Shown here: in pieces, positions 29,403 through 40,890 of the stretch | How positions within the stretch are numbered: position 1 is the first letter of the stretch | Layout of the letters: each line of letters starts with the position of its first letter | DNA from: Lunularia cruciata | Lineage: Eukaryota > Streptophyta > Marchantiopsida > Lunulariales > Lunulariaceae | DNA: 64,000 nt | Assembly: GCA_948567375.1 (NCBI GenBank) | Contig: OX419761.1 | Location: 15,998,501-16,062,500, forward strand | Reading direction: 5' to 3' | The notes under the pieces: generated by a model | Databases searched by the model: none | Told to the model about the DNA's origin: nothing | The model's input: the letters and a program-made list of their open reading frames with translations, nothing else | Translations under genes and position numbers: made by a program

Positions 29403-30648
29403 CAAGTTGAGAACCATTGATACACATTAAACGTTTGCAAATCATCGAGACCAACAAGTTGAGACACATTAAGCATTTGCAAATCATCAGTTATGACGAA
29501 AGCTCCTAATTTAATGTTATAAAGGAAGACCTTCAGCTGACTAAATCCTAAATGTGGTCAAATGATAAGTATGAACGTTTGTAATGGATGGTGGCGCACA
29601 AATCGAATTTTTCTTCAATTAACTGCCAATAATTTGGTTTTTCGAAAATATATCATTAAATTGATGTCTGCTTAAAACACAATTCAACTTCAGTTTAGGG
29701 CGTAAAGTATCAAAGCACTGAACTGAATACTTATGAATTGTTTCACTCTCGTTTTCAAGCGATCGTGGATCAAATTCGACACGACTGCAAGTCTTTCTCG
29801 AGTGAGAAACTTTATGGAGAATGTTGCTATACATGCATGGAGCTTCTTGCGTTGTTTTATATGAATTTTGTTACGCTTTGATAAAATTTTAAACTTGCAC
29901 ATTACATTGAATAGGCAGTTGTTGGTATATTTTATATTCTGAAGATATATTTAGATTTCTACCTTCTAAGATTTTTTCCATGATTGATAGATGTATATAT
30001 CCACTAATTGTAAAGGAATCAACCAAAACCTTATTCAAAGATTTTGTTTATGAAATTATGAAAAATCTAAATGTAAAATATGGTTATTGTGAATAAACAA
30101 TTATCCTTGCTAGTAAACAATCCATGGTTTTATGGCACGTAAGGTAGTATGAAATTGAATGTTTCGTAAACATACAAATGAAAAAAATAAAGCGAGACAA
30201 TCTAAGCCTTGAGTCCAAGTTAAAGTGTGTACAGCATAAAGTTTTCTCAAACTTTGTACCCCATGAAGTAATACGGCCAGAAGGGCTACTTTCTCACCAT
30301 GTACACTTATAAAAAGAACTCCATCCTTACTTCTGTCCATTATATTGTCACTATATTTATCAGGCCTTAAAACAAGAGAAGAATATGTAGATCTTCTGCA
30401 TTTTCTTCATGTAAGATTTCAAGATAAGATGAAAGTAGACCTAAACTTTCTCATTTTTTAATTTTGAAGAAATTTATTTTATAAGAGAAAATGATTGATT
30501 AATTAACTGAACTATATATTATAAAAAATAATAATTAAAAAATAATTTGGAATAAAATTTATTATTAGAAGAAAGAAATTTATTGATATTGGTTGATCAA
30601 GAACCCAACCGTGAATTATATTGGATACTCTTTGAGAAATAACTTAAG

Positions 30649-30741
<93 letters not shown>

Positions 30742-31060
30742 GTTGGAAAAAAATTATATTAATGTTAGAAAAATAATGAGAATAAGAAAATTAATAATAT
30801 AAAAATAAATTAAGCAGTAAATTTATATCATAAAAAATAACTTTTACATATAATAAAATTATAATTAACCATATATTTACATATATACATATAATTAACC
30901 ATAACCAAAAATTACCATATAATATATAAAAAAATAAATACTATAAAATATGTATATATATACGCTCATAGATCTTAAACTTTTGACCGATCAAACTGAT
31001 CATCCTCTGAACGTTCATCCATTACCGAGATACATCTGTGTGTTTGAAGAGTGAAAGTTG
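29403..31060. other. AT-rich non-coding DNA with a fragment of repeat R
   Basis: 29640-29760 (AAAATATATCATTAAATT...GGGCGTAAAGTATCAAAGCAC...GAATTGTTTCA) is paralogous to 47520-47630 and 58340-58450, so it is a piece of the segment A/R repeat. The remainder is very AT-rich with a long microsatellite and no gene. Confidence 0.6.
30651..30736. repeat. (AT)43 microsatellite
   Basis: Uninterrupted AT dinucleotides over 86 bp. The apparent Tyr-Ile frame across it is an artefact. Confidence 0.99.
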
Positions 31061-31350
31061 GAACAAGGGAACATACGATGGAAGAAGAATTTCGGGTCAA
31101 AAGTACAGGGGCCTACGACTGATCCGTTTGTAGAATGAACAGCGGAGCACACGATGAAAGAAAGAAAATTTCAGTTAAAAGGAACAAGGGCTACGTCGTA
31201 TGTGAGTGTCTACTTGGGTCAAAAGAGCACGGGCAGGTACGACTGATACTTCCCGTTTGCAAGGAAGCACACGATGGAAGGAAATTTGAGATCGTAAGAA
31301 CAACGGCTACGCCGTTTGTGAGTTCCTCCTCGGAAAGATTGCAATTAACG
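31061..31350 (+). repeat. Degenerate tandem units related to the 120-bp array at 39.9 kb
   Basis: Three loose copies of GGAGCACACGATG(A/G)AAG...CAAGGGCTACG...GTTTGTGAG. The same style of unit (CACATTATGGAAGAAGAACG...) is amplified at 39940-40415. No gene recognised. Confidence 0.5.
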
Positions 31351-33178
31351 CAGTTGACAAATTGTGGAATTTGATTGTTTTCAGTGACTAAAATGAATAT
31401 TCCATGATTACTTGTAGCATTTGTCGAGTCTATGGTATATAGCTCTCAAGTCTATCATATCAAGCTCAAGTAGAATCATGAATTTAGAGTAAATGGTTAT
31501 GCATATTTGACATGACAATAACTTTCACTATCAAATAGATTTTGCTTGTGTTGACCAAAGCTTGGTTGGTGAGAAAGTATGTTCAACCAAAATTTTGCTC
31601 ATTGCAAAGTATCGTTTATGTAATCCTTGAAGGTCCATGATATTAGATAAAAGCTTGAGAATATCATAAACCTTGAGACTCTGCTCTATTATAGTTGCAA
31701 GCACAAAGAGTTATTTGAAGATGACAAGGAAGATGGATACATTTGCATCAACATTGTGCTTCAACTGATTGAGGAGAGTTGACCAAGAATTGAAAACTCT
31801 ATCTAAGTTCTATTGTAGTTGGACAATGATATAGGATAACCTAGTCAATCCTCTTGGTGGTTAATATCTTTTGCAATTTTTTGTGGTTACTTCTCATGAC
31901 TATATGTAAATTTTGAAGTTTGAGCACAAGGGATCAATACTATTTTGTGATACTTTTGGAGATATTACTTTAACCATCAAACCATCAAGCATTTCAACTC
32001 CAATATGGTTTTTATTTGACTGCTAATGTCACTATAAGTAGAAGTAGTCAACTTAGTATAGGTCTTAGTCAAGTTAGTATAAGCCTATTTAGTACCTTGA
32101 TTATAGGAAGATAGCCAAACCTAGGAACATACTGATTGGTTTCAAGAGCAAGTCAAGAAGATAAACACCATGGACAATATGGAGTTTGAGGCTAGGTGCA
32201 AAAGTTGATGGTTACTTAAATACAAACAGTCCACTAGATATTATTGAAGTCAAATGTATTAAGATAATATCATGCAATTAAAGCTTTTGTAGATTGCAAG
32301 TTAGTATTGTTCATCAATTACACTTGATACAATGTAATCCTCTTGTATCATATATTGTTATGATTTTTTGATGCAAATTTCATACTATATATCAGATTGT
32401 GTTTGCCCTATCAAGAATTTTTATTCTAATCATTTAGATATTTGTTAATTATATAGATGCCAACCATATTAAAACTCCTCACCTTAGGTCATCCATTGAT
32501 TGAATAAATGTAAGGTTATATTATATAAGTTCATACTATTTTAATCTTTCATTTTCAACATATCTTAGATGCTATAGTTTTTGGTCCATATTCTCTTCAT
32601 CATGTAGAAGTTGCTCATATCAAAGTTGAATTTCATTAACTCATTTCTGCTACATTGATGCAAGCCTATATCTATATATTTGTTGGTGTGATATAAGTTA
32701 CACATGCTGAACCTCATTTCTTTGAAATTTCTAATATGTAGATGTCAGTCCATATCATAACTTTCAATTTAGATGATCCATTGCTACATGTTGAAGTATA
32801 TCTCAAACTTATCTCTTGGATAACATTTGTAGATGTTTTATTTCACATTAAATAACTCTGGTATAACTACTCTCTTCTTCTAAACATTGTTGATATGTAT
32901 ATATGCTAAGTCTATTTTCACACATCAGTTGTTCTCTTTGTGATGTAAAATTTGCACAAATAAAATTCTGTTCTTCAAGACATGGTTGATATATAGATAT
33001 CAACTTTTATCTAGAATTTTTTAGATCTCTTGTGATATATAAGTTGCCCAAATTTAAATTCTTTTCTTTACAACATTTTTGATATAAAGATGCCAATCCA
33101 TATCAAATTGGATGCTAGACTATTTAAGTTCAAATCAAGAGATAATGTCTTGATAGAAGTATCTTGGAACAAGATAAG
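31351..33178. other. AT-rich region without a gene; degenerate ~115-bp repeats at 32390-33110
   Basis: From about 32390 a unit with TAGATGCCAATCCATAT, TAAAATTC/TTCAATTTAG and ATAAGTTGCTCATATCAAA recurs five or six times in degenerate form, with ATATGTAGATG-type links. The preceding kilobase is unassigned. Confidence 0.5.
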
Positions 33179-33610
33179 TGTAAAAGAACAAAGAGAGAAA
33201 TAGGAGAATGGAAGATTGGGGTGAAAGATTACATTGGGATCCTTGAGCAAGGGAAAATTTGAATGTCTAGCATGAGCTTAGGCTTTGGTATTTATAAGGA
33301 ATATACAAGGCTCTCAAGAAGCTTCCTAGAAGCCTCCTTCTTAGAGTGCAAGCTAAGTTAACTAAAAAGCTTTTTAAGAAACTTCTTTCTAGAAGCCACT
33401 TACTTGGCATGCAAGCTAAGCTAGTCTAGAAACTTCCCAAGAAGTTTCCTCCTAGAAGTTGCCATTTAGCATACACATTACCTTATACTAGGAAGGTTCC
33501 AATAAGCTTCTTAGGTACTTCAAGAATATTTTTATAATTCTTTGCTAAGTTGACCTATTTGCTAATTGGTAAGTCTTGACTAACTCGTCTATAAACTACA
33601 TATTGTTACA
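33179..33610 (-). repeat. LTR of chromovirus family 1, minus orientation
   Basis: Read in reverse it starts TGTAACAATATGTAGTTTAT and ends TCTTTTACA, like the LTRs at 2626 and 44271. About 432 bp. The integrase-chromodomain end of the element lies to its right, so this is its 3' LTR. Confidence 0.87.
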
Positions 33611-34169
33611 TATTCCTCTACCTCTAGTTGGTGATATCGTTATCACCATGGAAGCTTCAAACTCTTGGATGGTTGTTTATGCAATGCATAGATGAAAAGA
33701 GGCTCCCATGTGGCATCATGAAGGGGATACCCTTTCCAAAGGACTTTATACTCAATATGTTGTTGGCTTCCATGTTGAATGGGGTAATGTGTAAGGATAC
33801 AATCAACTTCATACTCCTCATGATCATTAATAAGGACAAGATGAGGAGGGAGTTGACACAAGTAGAAAAGGAAGATGGATTAGAAACAAAGGGTTTCAAT
33901 TTGGAAATATGAAAGACAAGGTAGAGTTGCATATGACCCGGCAAGGCAAGTCAATAAGCAACATAAAAAATGATTTGGGTGACATCAAATAGACCGATTT
34001 AATTAAGAGCAAGTTTATGAACTTGTATACCAAGTGGGAAGGGTAGGTAACCAAAAGAAAGCATGACCTTATCATCGAGTTGAAAGGTGAGATCACAATG
34101 GTGGTGATCCTCATATTACTTATGTCAATTTTGAGCAACAAGGAGATGAGATTTGGCTAATTATAGGAG
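33611..34169 (-). pseudogene. Chromovirus family 1 fragment: integrase C-terminus and chromodomain, minus strand
   Basis: 33643-33861 encodes a chromodomain (HEEYEVDCIL...IEYKVLWKGYPLHDATWEPLF). Just upstream in the reading direction, 33870-34140 carries the degenerate integrase tail (GIQVHKLA...ALPGHMQLYLVFHISKLKPF). The fragment is cut off at about 34170 by a plus-strand family 2 LTR, so only the last 3' part remains. Frameshifts and stops preclude function. Confidence 0.87.
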
Positions 34170-34898
34170 TGTAATACCAAGAGCTAGTCATATGATCTAG
34201 ATGTGAAATTTGGTTTGGTAACATCTGGAATGATAATATACATGATGGTAAAAATATATCAGATAGAAGTATCACCAAAAGAATACTTTTACTAATAGTG
34301 CAAAAATTGAAATAGACTTGAAAACCTTAGAACCAATAGCTAGACATATGATTTAAATGTGAGAATTGGTTTAGTAACATCTGGAAGGATGTTATACATG
34401 ATGTACTAAGTAAATCAAAAAGAGGTATCACCAAAAGTGGACTTCTACTAATAGAGTAGGAAATGAAATATGCTTGAAATCTTTGAATGCCATCGCGGAG
34501 GCCTAAACGGATGAATTAAGCCTTGAAAATGTGCAAATTCCCTCCCCCCCAATGGTAGAAAGGCTGGCCTTTTCTCTCCCTTGCTTTGTCTTTGTCGAGA
34601 GCTGTCCAACAATACCTCACCCATGTGATTCTGAGATTCCTATAGGAAGATTCCCTTTGTCAAAGCTTGTTTTTGACCAACCAGATAGGACTAGGATTGA
34701 CATGTCACCCATCCAAGTAATAATCCAAGGGTAGAGCTTGCTGGCATGTCACCTATCTGTGTGCCTAATACTATGGTGGAACTTCCTTGGATGAGATCAT
34801 CTTTGTCTATATAATAAAGAGAAGGTGTTCCTTTGGGACATCGAATGATTGAGCGTGAAATCAATGTTTTTTCTCTCTCTTGTCTTCAAAGTATTACA
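34170..34898 (+). repeat. LTR of chromovirus family 2 with internal duplication
   Basis: Begins TGTAATACCAAGAGC and ends AAGTATTACA. It is similar to 4661-5248 (TTGACCAACCAGATAG, GACATGTCACCCATCCA, ATATAATAAAGAGAAGG blocks). A piece with TCACCAAAAGAATACTTTTACTA is present twice, making it longer than the other copy. Confidence 0.8.
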
Positions 34899-34899
34899 A

Positions 34900-35030
34900 T
34901 GGTATCAAAGTGAGTATTTTAGTCCAAGAGAGTGGATCACCATCTTGGAAGAACACAAAGTATTGAAATTGAGTAATTTGAGATGGAAAATATAAAGTAA
35001 ATGCTAGACTTAGGAAGGACTTTAGAGATG
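34900..35030 (+). other. tRNA-Met primer-binding site and leader of a family 2 element
   Basis: TGGTATCAAAG directly after the LTR end matches the usual initiator tRNA-Met primer site TGGTATCAGAGC with one change. Only about 130 bp of leader follows before unrelated tandem repeats. Confidence 0.75.
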
Positions 35031-35129
35031 GGATGGGATGGGTGGATGCACTGGATGGACAATTTCACACGCACAACTTTCCCCATTATTTAATCCATTT
35101 CACAACAAGTTTATGCACTCCCGCTTTAG

Positions 35130-35505
35130 CAAAGGAGAGTATTGCTAGTTTATCACTTTTGAGCAAAATTCATGGATAAGAGGATGAACGGGCTCGATAC
35201 TCAAGGATAGGATGATGAATGGCTAGTTTATCACTTCCGAGCAAAATTCATGGATAGGATATGAACGGCTCAAAACTCAAGGATAGGATGATGAACGGTT
35301 CCATGAGCAAAGGAGAGTATCGCTGGTTTGTCACCTTTGAGCAAAATTCATTGAGAGGATGATGAACGGGCTCGAAACTCAAGGATAGGATGATGAACGG
35401 GCTCGAAACTCAAATGTCACTTTTGAGCAAAATTCATGGAGAGGATGATGAACGGGCTCGAAACTCAAGGATAGGATGATGAACGGCTCGAAACTCAAAT
35501 GTGAT
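35130..35505 (+). repeat. Degenerate tandem repeats, ~60-bp unit
   Basis: GAGCAAAATTCATGGA(T/G)A(A)GAGGATGAACGG, CTCGAAACTCAAGGATAGG and ATGATGAACGG recur six or more times in shuffled order, with GTTTATCACTT(T/C)(T/C)GAGC spacers. Non-coding. Confidence 0.85.
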
Positions 35506-35645
35506 TGAACTCCAATCGAAGCTGCTCCAAATTCCAACATCGCTTGAAATCCGCGAGTACTGTGCTCAAGTTTAGACTTAAACAAACAGACCACAGCAAA
35601 GATTCAAACCACATTTCTACCATTCTGCATTGGCTATTATTGATT

Positions 35646-35965
35646 GGCATTCATTTTCTCTAGGAGGGTGGAGGATCTCATGGTCTTCCCACACAATCGC
35701 CGACGAGTGATCGTAGAATTCCGCACAGAATCCTGTAATCTCGATCTTTCGTTCAATTTCTCTCGGAGGGTGTAGGACCTCATGGTCGTCCACGCAGTCG
35801 CCGACGAGCAAGATCGCAGAATTCCGCACAGACTACTCCTGTGATCTCGATCTTTCATTCAATTTCTCTCGGAGGGTGCAAGAGCTCATGGTATCCCACA
35901 CAGTCGCCGACGAGAGAAATCGCAGATTTCCACCCAGATTCCTGTAATTTCGGTCTTTCACTTGC
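35646..35965 (+). repeat. Tandem array of three 107-bp units
   Basis: TTCTCT(A/C)GGAGGGTG begins at 35651, 35758 and 35865. Each unit includes CTCATGGT, CACACAGTCGCCGACGAG, ATCGCAGAATTCCGCACAGA and CCTGTAATCTCGATCTTTC. A single paralogous unit sits at about 40670-40770. Confidence 0.9.
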
Positions 35966-36689
35966 TCTGGCAATAGCTTCTAAAGGACATGTCGACTGCT
36001 TAGAGGCGTTCTTCCATTTGCAGAACTTATCGATAGCTACCTCTACTTCTGGAGCATTTTGTCAAAACAACGTTATTGAAATGAGCGTTATCTTCCTCGA
36101 TGCACCTGAGACCCGAGCAAGGTATAGAAAAAGAAATTCTCGAAATGATGGATTAGTTCACAACGTGAGATTCAGTAGTTATAGCGGGGACTTTGCTTCT
36201 AGAATATGTTTAATTGAACGATTGATCTGTTGTAATATTTAATCTTATCATCTCAGGGAGTTCAAGTTCCTGGAACTTGGCTGCAAAGTGTCCAGTACCA
36301 CTGTAACTGTAAATCGATTTCAAGTCTTACTCAAAGTTGATGCGTGCCGCTTTCTCCGGATCAGTACAGCCATTCTGCTTGCACAATACCATGAGTACTG
36401 TCCACATTTTATTGCCTGAGACAATCTTCAGGGGAGTTTTAATCCATTTATACAATATGAAGTCAACCTCCACAGTTAATGAATCAAAACGGCAGATGCT
36501 GCTCTCATCCATAGCTTCCTATAGAGGAGTTGAAGTTTTGTATACTCTGCAATCAATCTCCTCGGAATAAGTCCCAAATCTCACAGGCTGCACTCATCGA
36601 TCGCCTTGAACGGATACGCGGACAGGATCTCATAGATATCAGTTCTTTCTTCTCGAGTTCTCAAGACAATCACCGTCTCTACAGGAGTG
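35966..36689. other. No clear gene; upstream region of LRR pseudogene
   Basis: A 133-codon plus-strand frame (35841-36242) overlaps the tandem array and shows no family signature. Any signal peptide or N-terminal exon of the following LRR pseudogene would be expected here but could not be identified. Confidence 0.35.
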
Positions 36690-39580
36690 TATCATGTTAA
36701 GGGAACTTGATTTGTCCCGTAATGGATGACTGGTCGTATTCCATTGGAGCTTGGTGCAATGATGGAAGTGAGAGTCCTGAAGTTAGCTCGGAATGTGCTT
36801 TACGGCAATAGTCCCGTCTCATTGAGCATATGCTCTGGCTTACATCAGCTTGATTTGAGCGTTAATAACTTGACAAGAGAGATACCGTTGGAGCTAGGGG
36901 AATTGGCAGAGTTGCAATTGTTTTGGTTGCATAAAGATTCCTTTACAGGTCCTATGCCCGTCTCATGGAGCAAATGCTCAGCAGCATGACTTGAGTGTAA
37001 ACCATTCACAGGAGAGATACTGACGGAGATGGGGAAATTAGGCGATGTTCTTTATGACCACCTGCGTACACGAGGAATACAGACAGAGCTGGGGGACTTG
37101 AAAGACTTGCAGAGTTTACTCTTGTATTACAATCCACTTGCGGGTGCTATTCCCGTCTCATTGAGCTCCCGTCTCATCAAGTTGCTTACTGTAACAGCAA
37201 CTTGATTTGAGCTTCAACAGCTCGATTGGACAAATGCCGGCAGAGCTAGGAGCATTGGAGTTTAAGCAGTTGTCCTTATGGGGGAGTAAACTTACCGGCG
37301 CTATTCCTGCATCACTCAGTAGATGCTCGACGTTACAGCACCTTCGGCTGACAGTAGACTATTTGACAGGATAGATCCCAGCTGAGGTAAGAGAGTTGCG
37401 GAATTTGCAATTTTACGCCTATATAAGAATTCACTTACTGGTATTATTCCTGTCACGCTGAGCAAAACCTCACGCTTACAGCAGCTTGATTTAATATTAA
37501 CAGCTTGACAGGCTACATAACGGTTGAGCTAGGAGAGTTAGAGAGTTGCAGCGCTTTTACGATTAGTCTTTGTGAGTGTATTAGTCTCACAACACAGCAG
37601 TATGAATGGTGAGTGAGATTATTAAGGTGCAATGCCGGTTGAGCGTTAGTTTATGAGACTAACAACCTGAAGTAAATATGAATGAGAATAAGAATAAGTA
37701 TCAAAAGCAGGTCCAACATAATATGAGTATTTCTCTTTCAAATTTAGAACGGTGCTATCAAACACTTCTGAACCAGGTCAGAGGAAGAATTAAAAGTGTT
37801 TTCCAGAAGGATAAATAACATATAACAAGTATTTTAATATTGGAATGCTCAACTTAGTCTTCAAGGAAACAAAATAGAGCCCTTGTGGATCTTTGTTAAA
37901 CGTCTCAAATGGAGTTGTCCTTATGGCAATGGACTAACAGGTACTATTCCAGTTTCATTAGAAAATTTCAGCAGCCTGCAGGCACTTGTTCTGCCTATAA
38001 CAATCTGACGGGGAAGGTTCATCTGGAGCTAGGGCAGTTAAAAGATTTGAAGAATCTTATCCTTTAAGAGAATGAACCCACTGCCAGCATTCCAGTTCCC
38101 TAGCATATTGCTTTCAGCGAAAGTGGCTTGATCTGGCTACAAACAACTTAGCAGGAGAGATACCGTCAGAACCTGGGAGATTGATAGAGTTGCGGTGTAT
38201 GTACCTGGAGGAGAAAAGAATTCACAGGTACTATTCCCTTATCGATTGAGTAACTTTGGAGGTTGCTCCCTCTCCGGGTTCGTGGAAAGCCGGCTTTCCA
38301 CTAATCGAATCACAGGTTTCATTGGTCTCTGGGTAAATGGTCGACATTGGGAACTCTGCAACTCCATATGGATCGACTTTCAGGATCGATACCTTTGAGC
38401 CTCGTAGCTTAAAATACCTGACAGCATTGCTGGTGTTTGGAAATCAGCTTTCTGCCATCATTCTTAAATTTTGGGTTCCTCTCTACATGGTCTGGAAAAT
38501 CTTGATAAAGTACTTCTGACAATCAGGTGGAAGGTCATATACCACATAACGTCGGCAGTTTAACTTGGTTAGTTCAACTCCGACTTGGCCGCAATAGAAT
38601 CAATGGACTCCTTCCAAGTAGTCTCCGGCGGAACGAGAACTCACTGGAAATTCTCACAGTTGCAAACAGCCTGATCAGCGGTCCAATTCCTCCTTCTATA
38701 GGTGATTGTTGAAATTTGTCATTGCACGATTGAGCAATAAAATCTTCCATGGTTCTTGCCATCAAGTTTACAATATTTAACAAAATCTCATTCAGTTCTT
38801 CTGGTAGGATCCAACAACTTGACGTTTCGACTTCCCAGTTGGATTGGGTCGCTGACCACTCTCCAGGTTTTGGACCTCCCAAACAGAAAGGTTTCACGAG
38901 TCTCTCCTAGAAAGCTTATCAAAGTTGCAAGGTTTCACACGCTCAAATGAAACAGCATTAGCTTCAACAGAGCCCAGGTCCTTAAGGAAAGCTTGGTGGT
39001 GTTTGCTAAGGGCCAAGATCTCCATCTGGAATACTTGGTATCGCTTCGAACTTCCTTTGATATATCCCGAAACCATTTCAGCGAACCCATTCCTGCGGCC
39101 TTTGGCAGTCTTCGCGGAATGTTGTACTTGACTCTTTCCGGCAACAGGTTTGAAGGGTCGATACGTTCCAGTCTCTCAAATCTCACTACGTTGGAATCCT
39201 TGGATCTTTCTGATTACGACTTGACCGGGAGGATACCGGTGAGCTTTGCGCCGTATACGACTTTGAGTTATCTCAATGTGAGCTTCAACGATCGAGAAGG
39301 GTCGATTCCTACTCTACCCAACTTCAATAGATGAAGGCGACAATGTTCGAAGGAAATCCTGGACTCTGCGTTTTGCCCTTGGTTCCATGTAGAGAGTCTC
39401 CGAAACCCGGGAAAGCCAATCCTGCAGTGTCGAGAGCTAAGGTTATCCATGACAAATTGCCATAGAGGATCAATGCGTTGGTCTCGTTTTCTGCATATTT
39501 AGTGAGACTCGTAGTAGTTGCAGTAGCAGTTGTTTGGTTCGAAGTGATTAAGACGGTTCATGTTTCGGTAGCAGTTCTAT
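36690..39580 (+). pseudogene. LRR receptor-like kinase pseudogene (extracellular LRRs and membrane segment, no kinase)
   Basis: A decayed plasma-membrane LRR receptor. LRRs of the extracellular type LDLSxNxLTGxIPxELGxLxxL appear in pieces at 36690-36989, about 37010-37560, 37915-38200, 38527-38712 and 38993-39334. They are separated by stops and frame changes. The final repeats (SLDLSDYDLTGRIPVSFAPYTTLSYLNVSFNDREGSIP) lead to FEGNPGLC...C at about 39348-39400, the usual cap before the membrane. A hydrophobic stretch (LVRLVVVAVAVVWFEV) follows at about 39505-39555. No kinase motifs appear before the next repeat array. It was therefore truncated after the membrane segment, or began as a receptor-like protein. 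Confidence 0.85.
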
Positions 39581-39934
39581 GGAGCTCTATACATCGGACG
39601 TAAATTTACATCCTTCCAGGACAGTTCAATCTTTTCAAGACAATCACGAGTTCACTATCTTCTCCAACACTATTTGTCTGTATTGAGATATTCGTGCAAA
39701 TGCCACCGCTGCAATTAAATGAGATTCCAATATCTGATATGCAATATCAGAAACTCTCTCTAAACTCCTTAAACTCTCTTAACTATATTGTTATTGATCT
39801 ATAACCGGCAACAATCACCAAGTCCCACACCCGAGGAAGAAATAATATACGGAGATCTTAGAATTTGACTGTTCATAATCTACCGTTCTTGTATTGGCTG
39901 ATGCTTCTGTTTGTGGAGTAAAATTCTAGAACAG
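39581..39934. other. No gene recognised
   Basis: AT-rich sequence between the LRR pseudogene and a tandem array, where the missing kinase exon would be expected. No kinase motif was seen on either strand. Confidence 0.45.
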
Positions 39935-40415
39935 GGCAGCACATTATGGAAGAAGAACGTTGGGCCGCGAAAACAGAGCCTATGTCATTCGTAGAGGCTA
40001 CTTGAAACACTCACGAAATCAACTGAGAAAGAGGCCGGTGGTTATTCTCAAAGATCAAAGCGCATTATAAAAGAAGAACGTCGGGCCGCGGAAACAGAGC
40101 CTAGGTCATTCGCATGGTTTACTTGAAACACTCACAGAATTAACTGAGAGAGAGATGGGTGGTTTTCTCAGAGACCAAAGCACATTATGGAAGAAGAACG
40201 TCGGGCCGCGAAAACAGAGCCTATGTCATTCGTAAGGGTTACTTGAAACACTCAGAGTCAATTGCGAAAGAGACCGGTGCTTGTTCTCAGAGACCAAAAC
40301 ACATTATGGAAAGAGAACGTTGGGCGGCGAAACAGAGCCTCTGTCATTCGTAGGGATTACTTGAAATACTCACAGAGGCAACTGAAATAGAGACCGGTGC
40401 TTGTTCTCAGAGGCC
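39935..40415 (+). repeat. Tandem array of four 120-bp units
   Basis: CACATTATGGAAGAAGAACG-like starts lie at about 39940, 40061, 40181 and 40301. Each unit contains GGGCCGCG(A/G)AAACAGAGCCT, GTCATTCG, GTTACTTGAAACACTCA and TTCTCAGAGACCAAA. The period is regular and the units are 85-95% alike by eye. Confidence 0.92.
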
Positions 40416-40479
40416 AAAACTGGTGTTAGGGACCAAACTGTGTGTACATCGGTGATCGGACATGTTCCATCTGTAGTTG

Positions 40480-40790
40480 TCCAATCCCTAATATCAGCTC
40501 CATAGCCAGAATGTGACGCATGTCCAACGAAATCTGCTCCAAAATCCAGCATCACTTGAAATCTGCGACTTCTTGGCTTCCGTGATCGGAACTAAACCGT
40601 TAACAAACTCCTTACCCCAAGCAGACCACAACGAAGAATCACACCACATTTCCACCATTCTGCATGGCATTCATCCTCTCTCGAGGGTCATCGTCTTCCG
40701 CACAGCAGGGGCTCGGATTTTCACAACTCCTGTACGCTCGATCTTTCAAGGCTCTGCCAATCCTTCTGAAGTCCTTGGCGACAAGCGGAC
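40480..40790 (+). repeat. Paralogue of the 35.5-35.9 kb segment
   Basis: GAAATCTGCTCCAAAATCCA, ATCACTTGAAATCTGCGA, CCACATTTCCACCATTCTGCAT, TCTTCCGCACAG and CTCGATCTTTCAAGGCTCTGCCAAT match 35510-35970 in order, but without the 107-bp amplification. The two lie on either side of the LRR pseudogene in the same orientation. Confidence 0.8.
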
Positions 40791-40795
40791 TGGTT

Positions 40796-40890
40796 AGCCC
40801 ATTTTACCTCTTGAGTCTTTTGCTTGTACGGCTTGATGGGATCTTCCCGTCCTTCTTGTGTTCTACGCGGTCGGCTTTTCCCTCCGTTAG
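40796..40890 (+). repeat. Short element S
   Basis: CCATTTTACCTCTTGAGTC, TTGTACGGCTTGATGGGATC, TTCCCGTCCTTCTTG and CTACGCGGTCGGCTTTTCCC in canonical order. Confidence 0.8.

Noticed and set aside
30593-30802. Open frame with a long Tyr-Ile repeat
   Set aside because: It is the translation of the (AT)43 microsatellite; no conserved sequence surrounds it.
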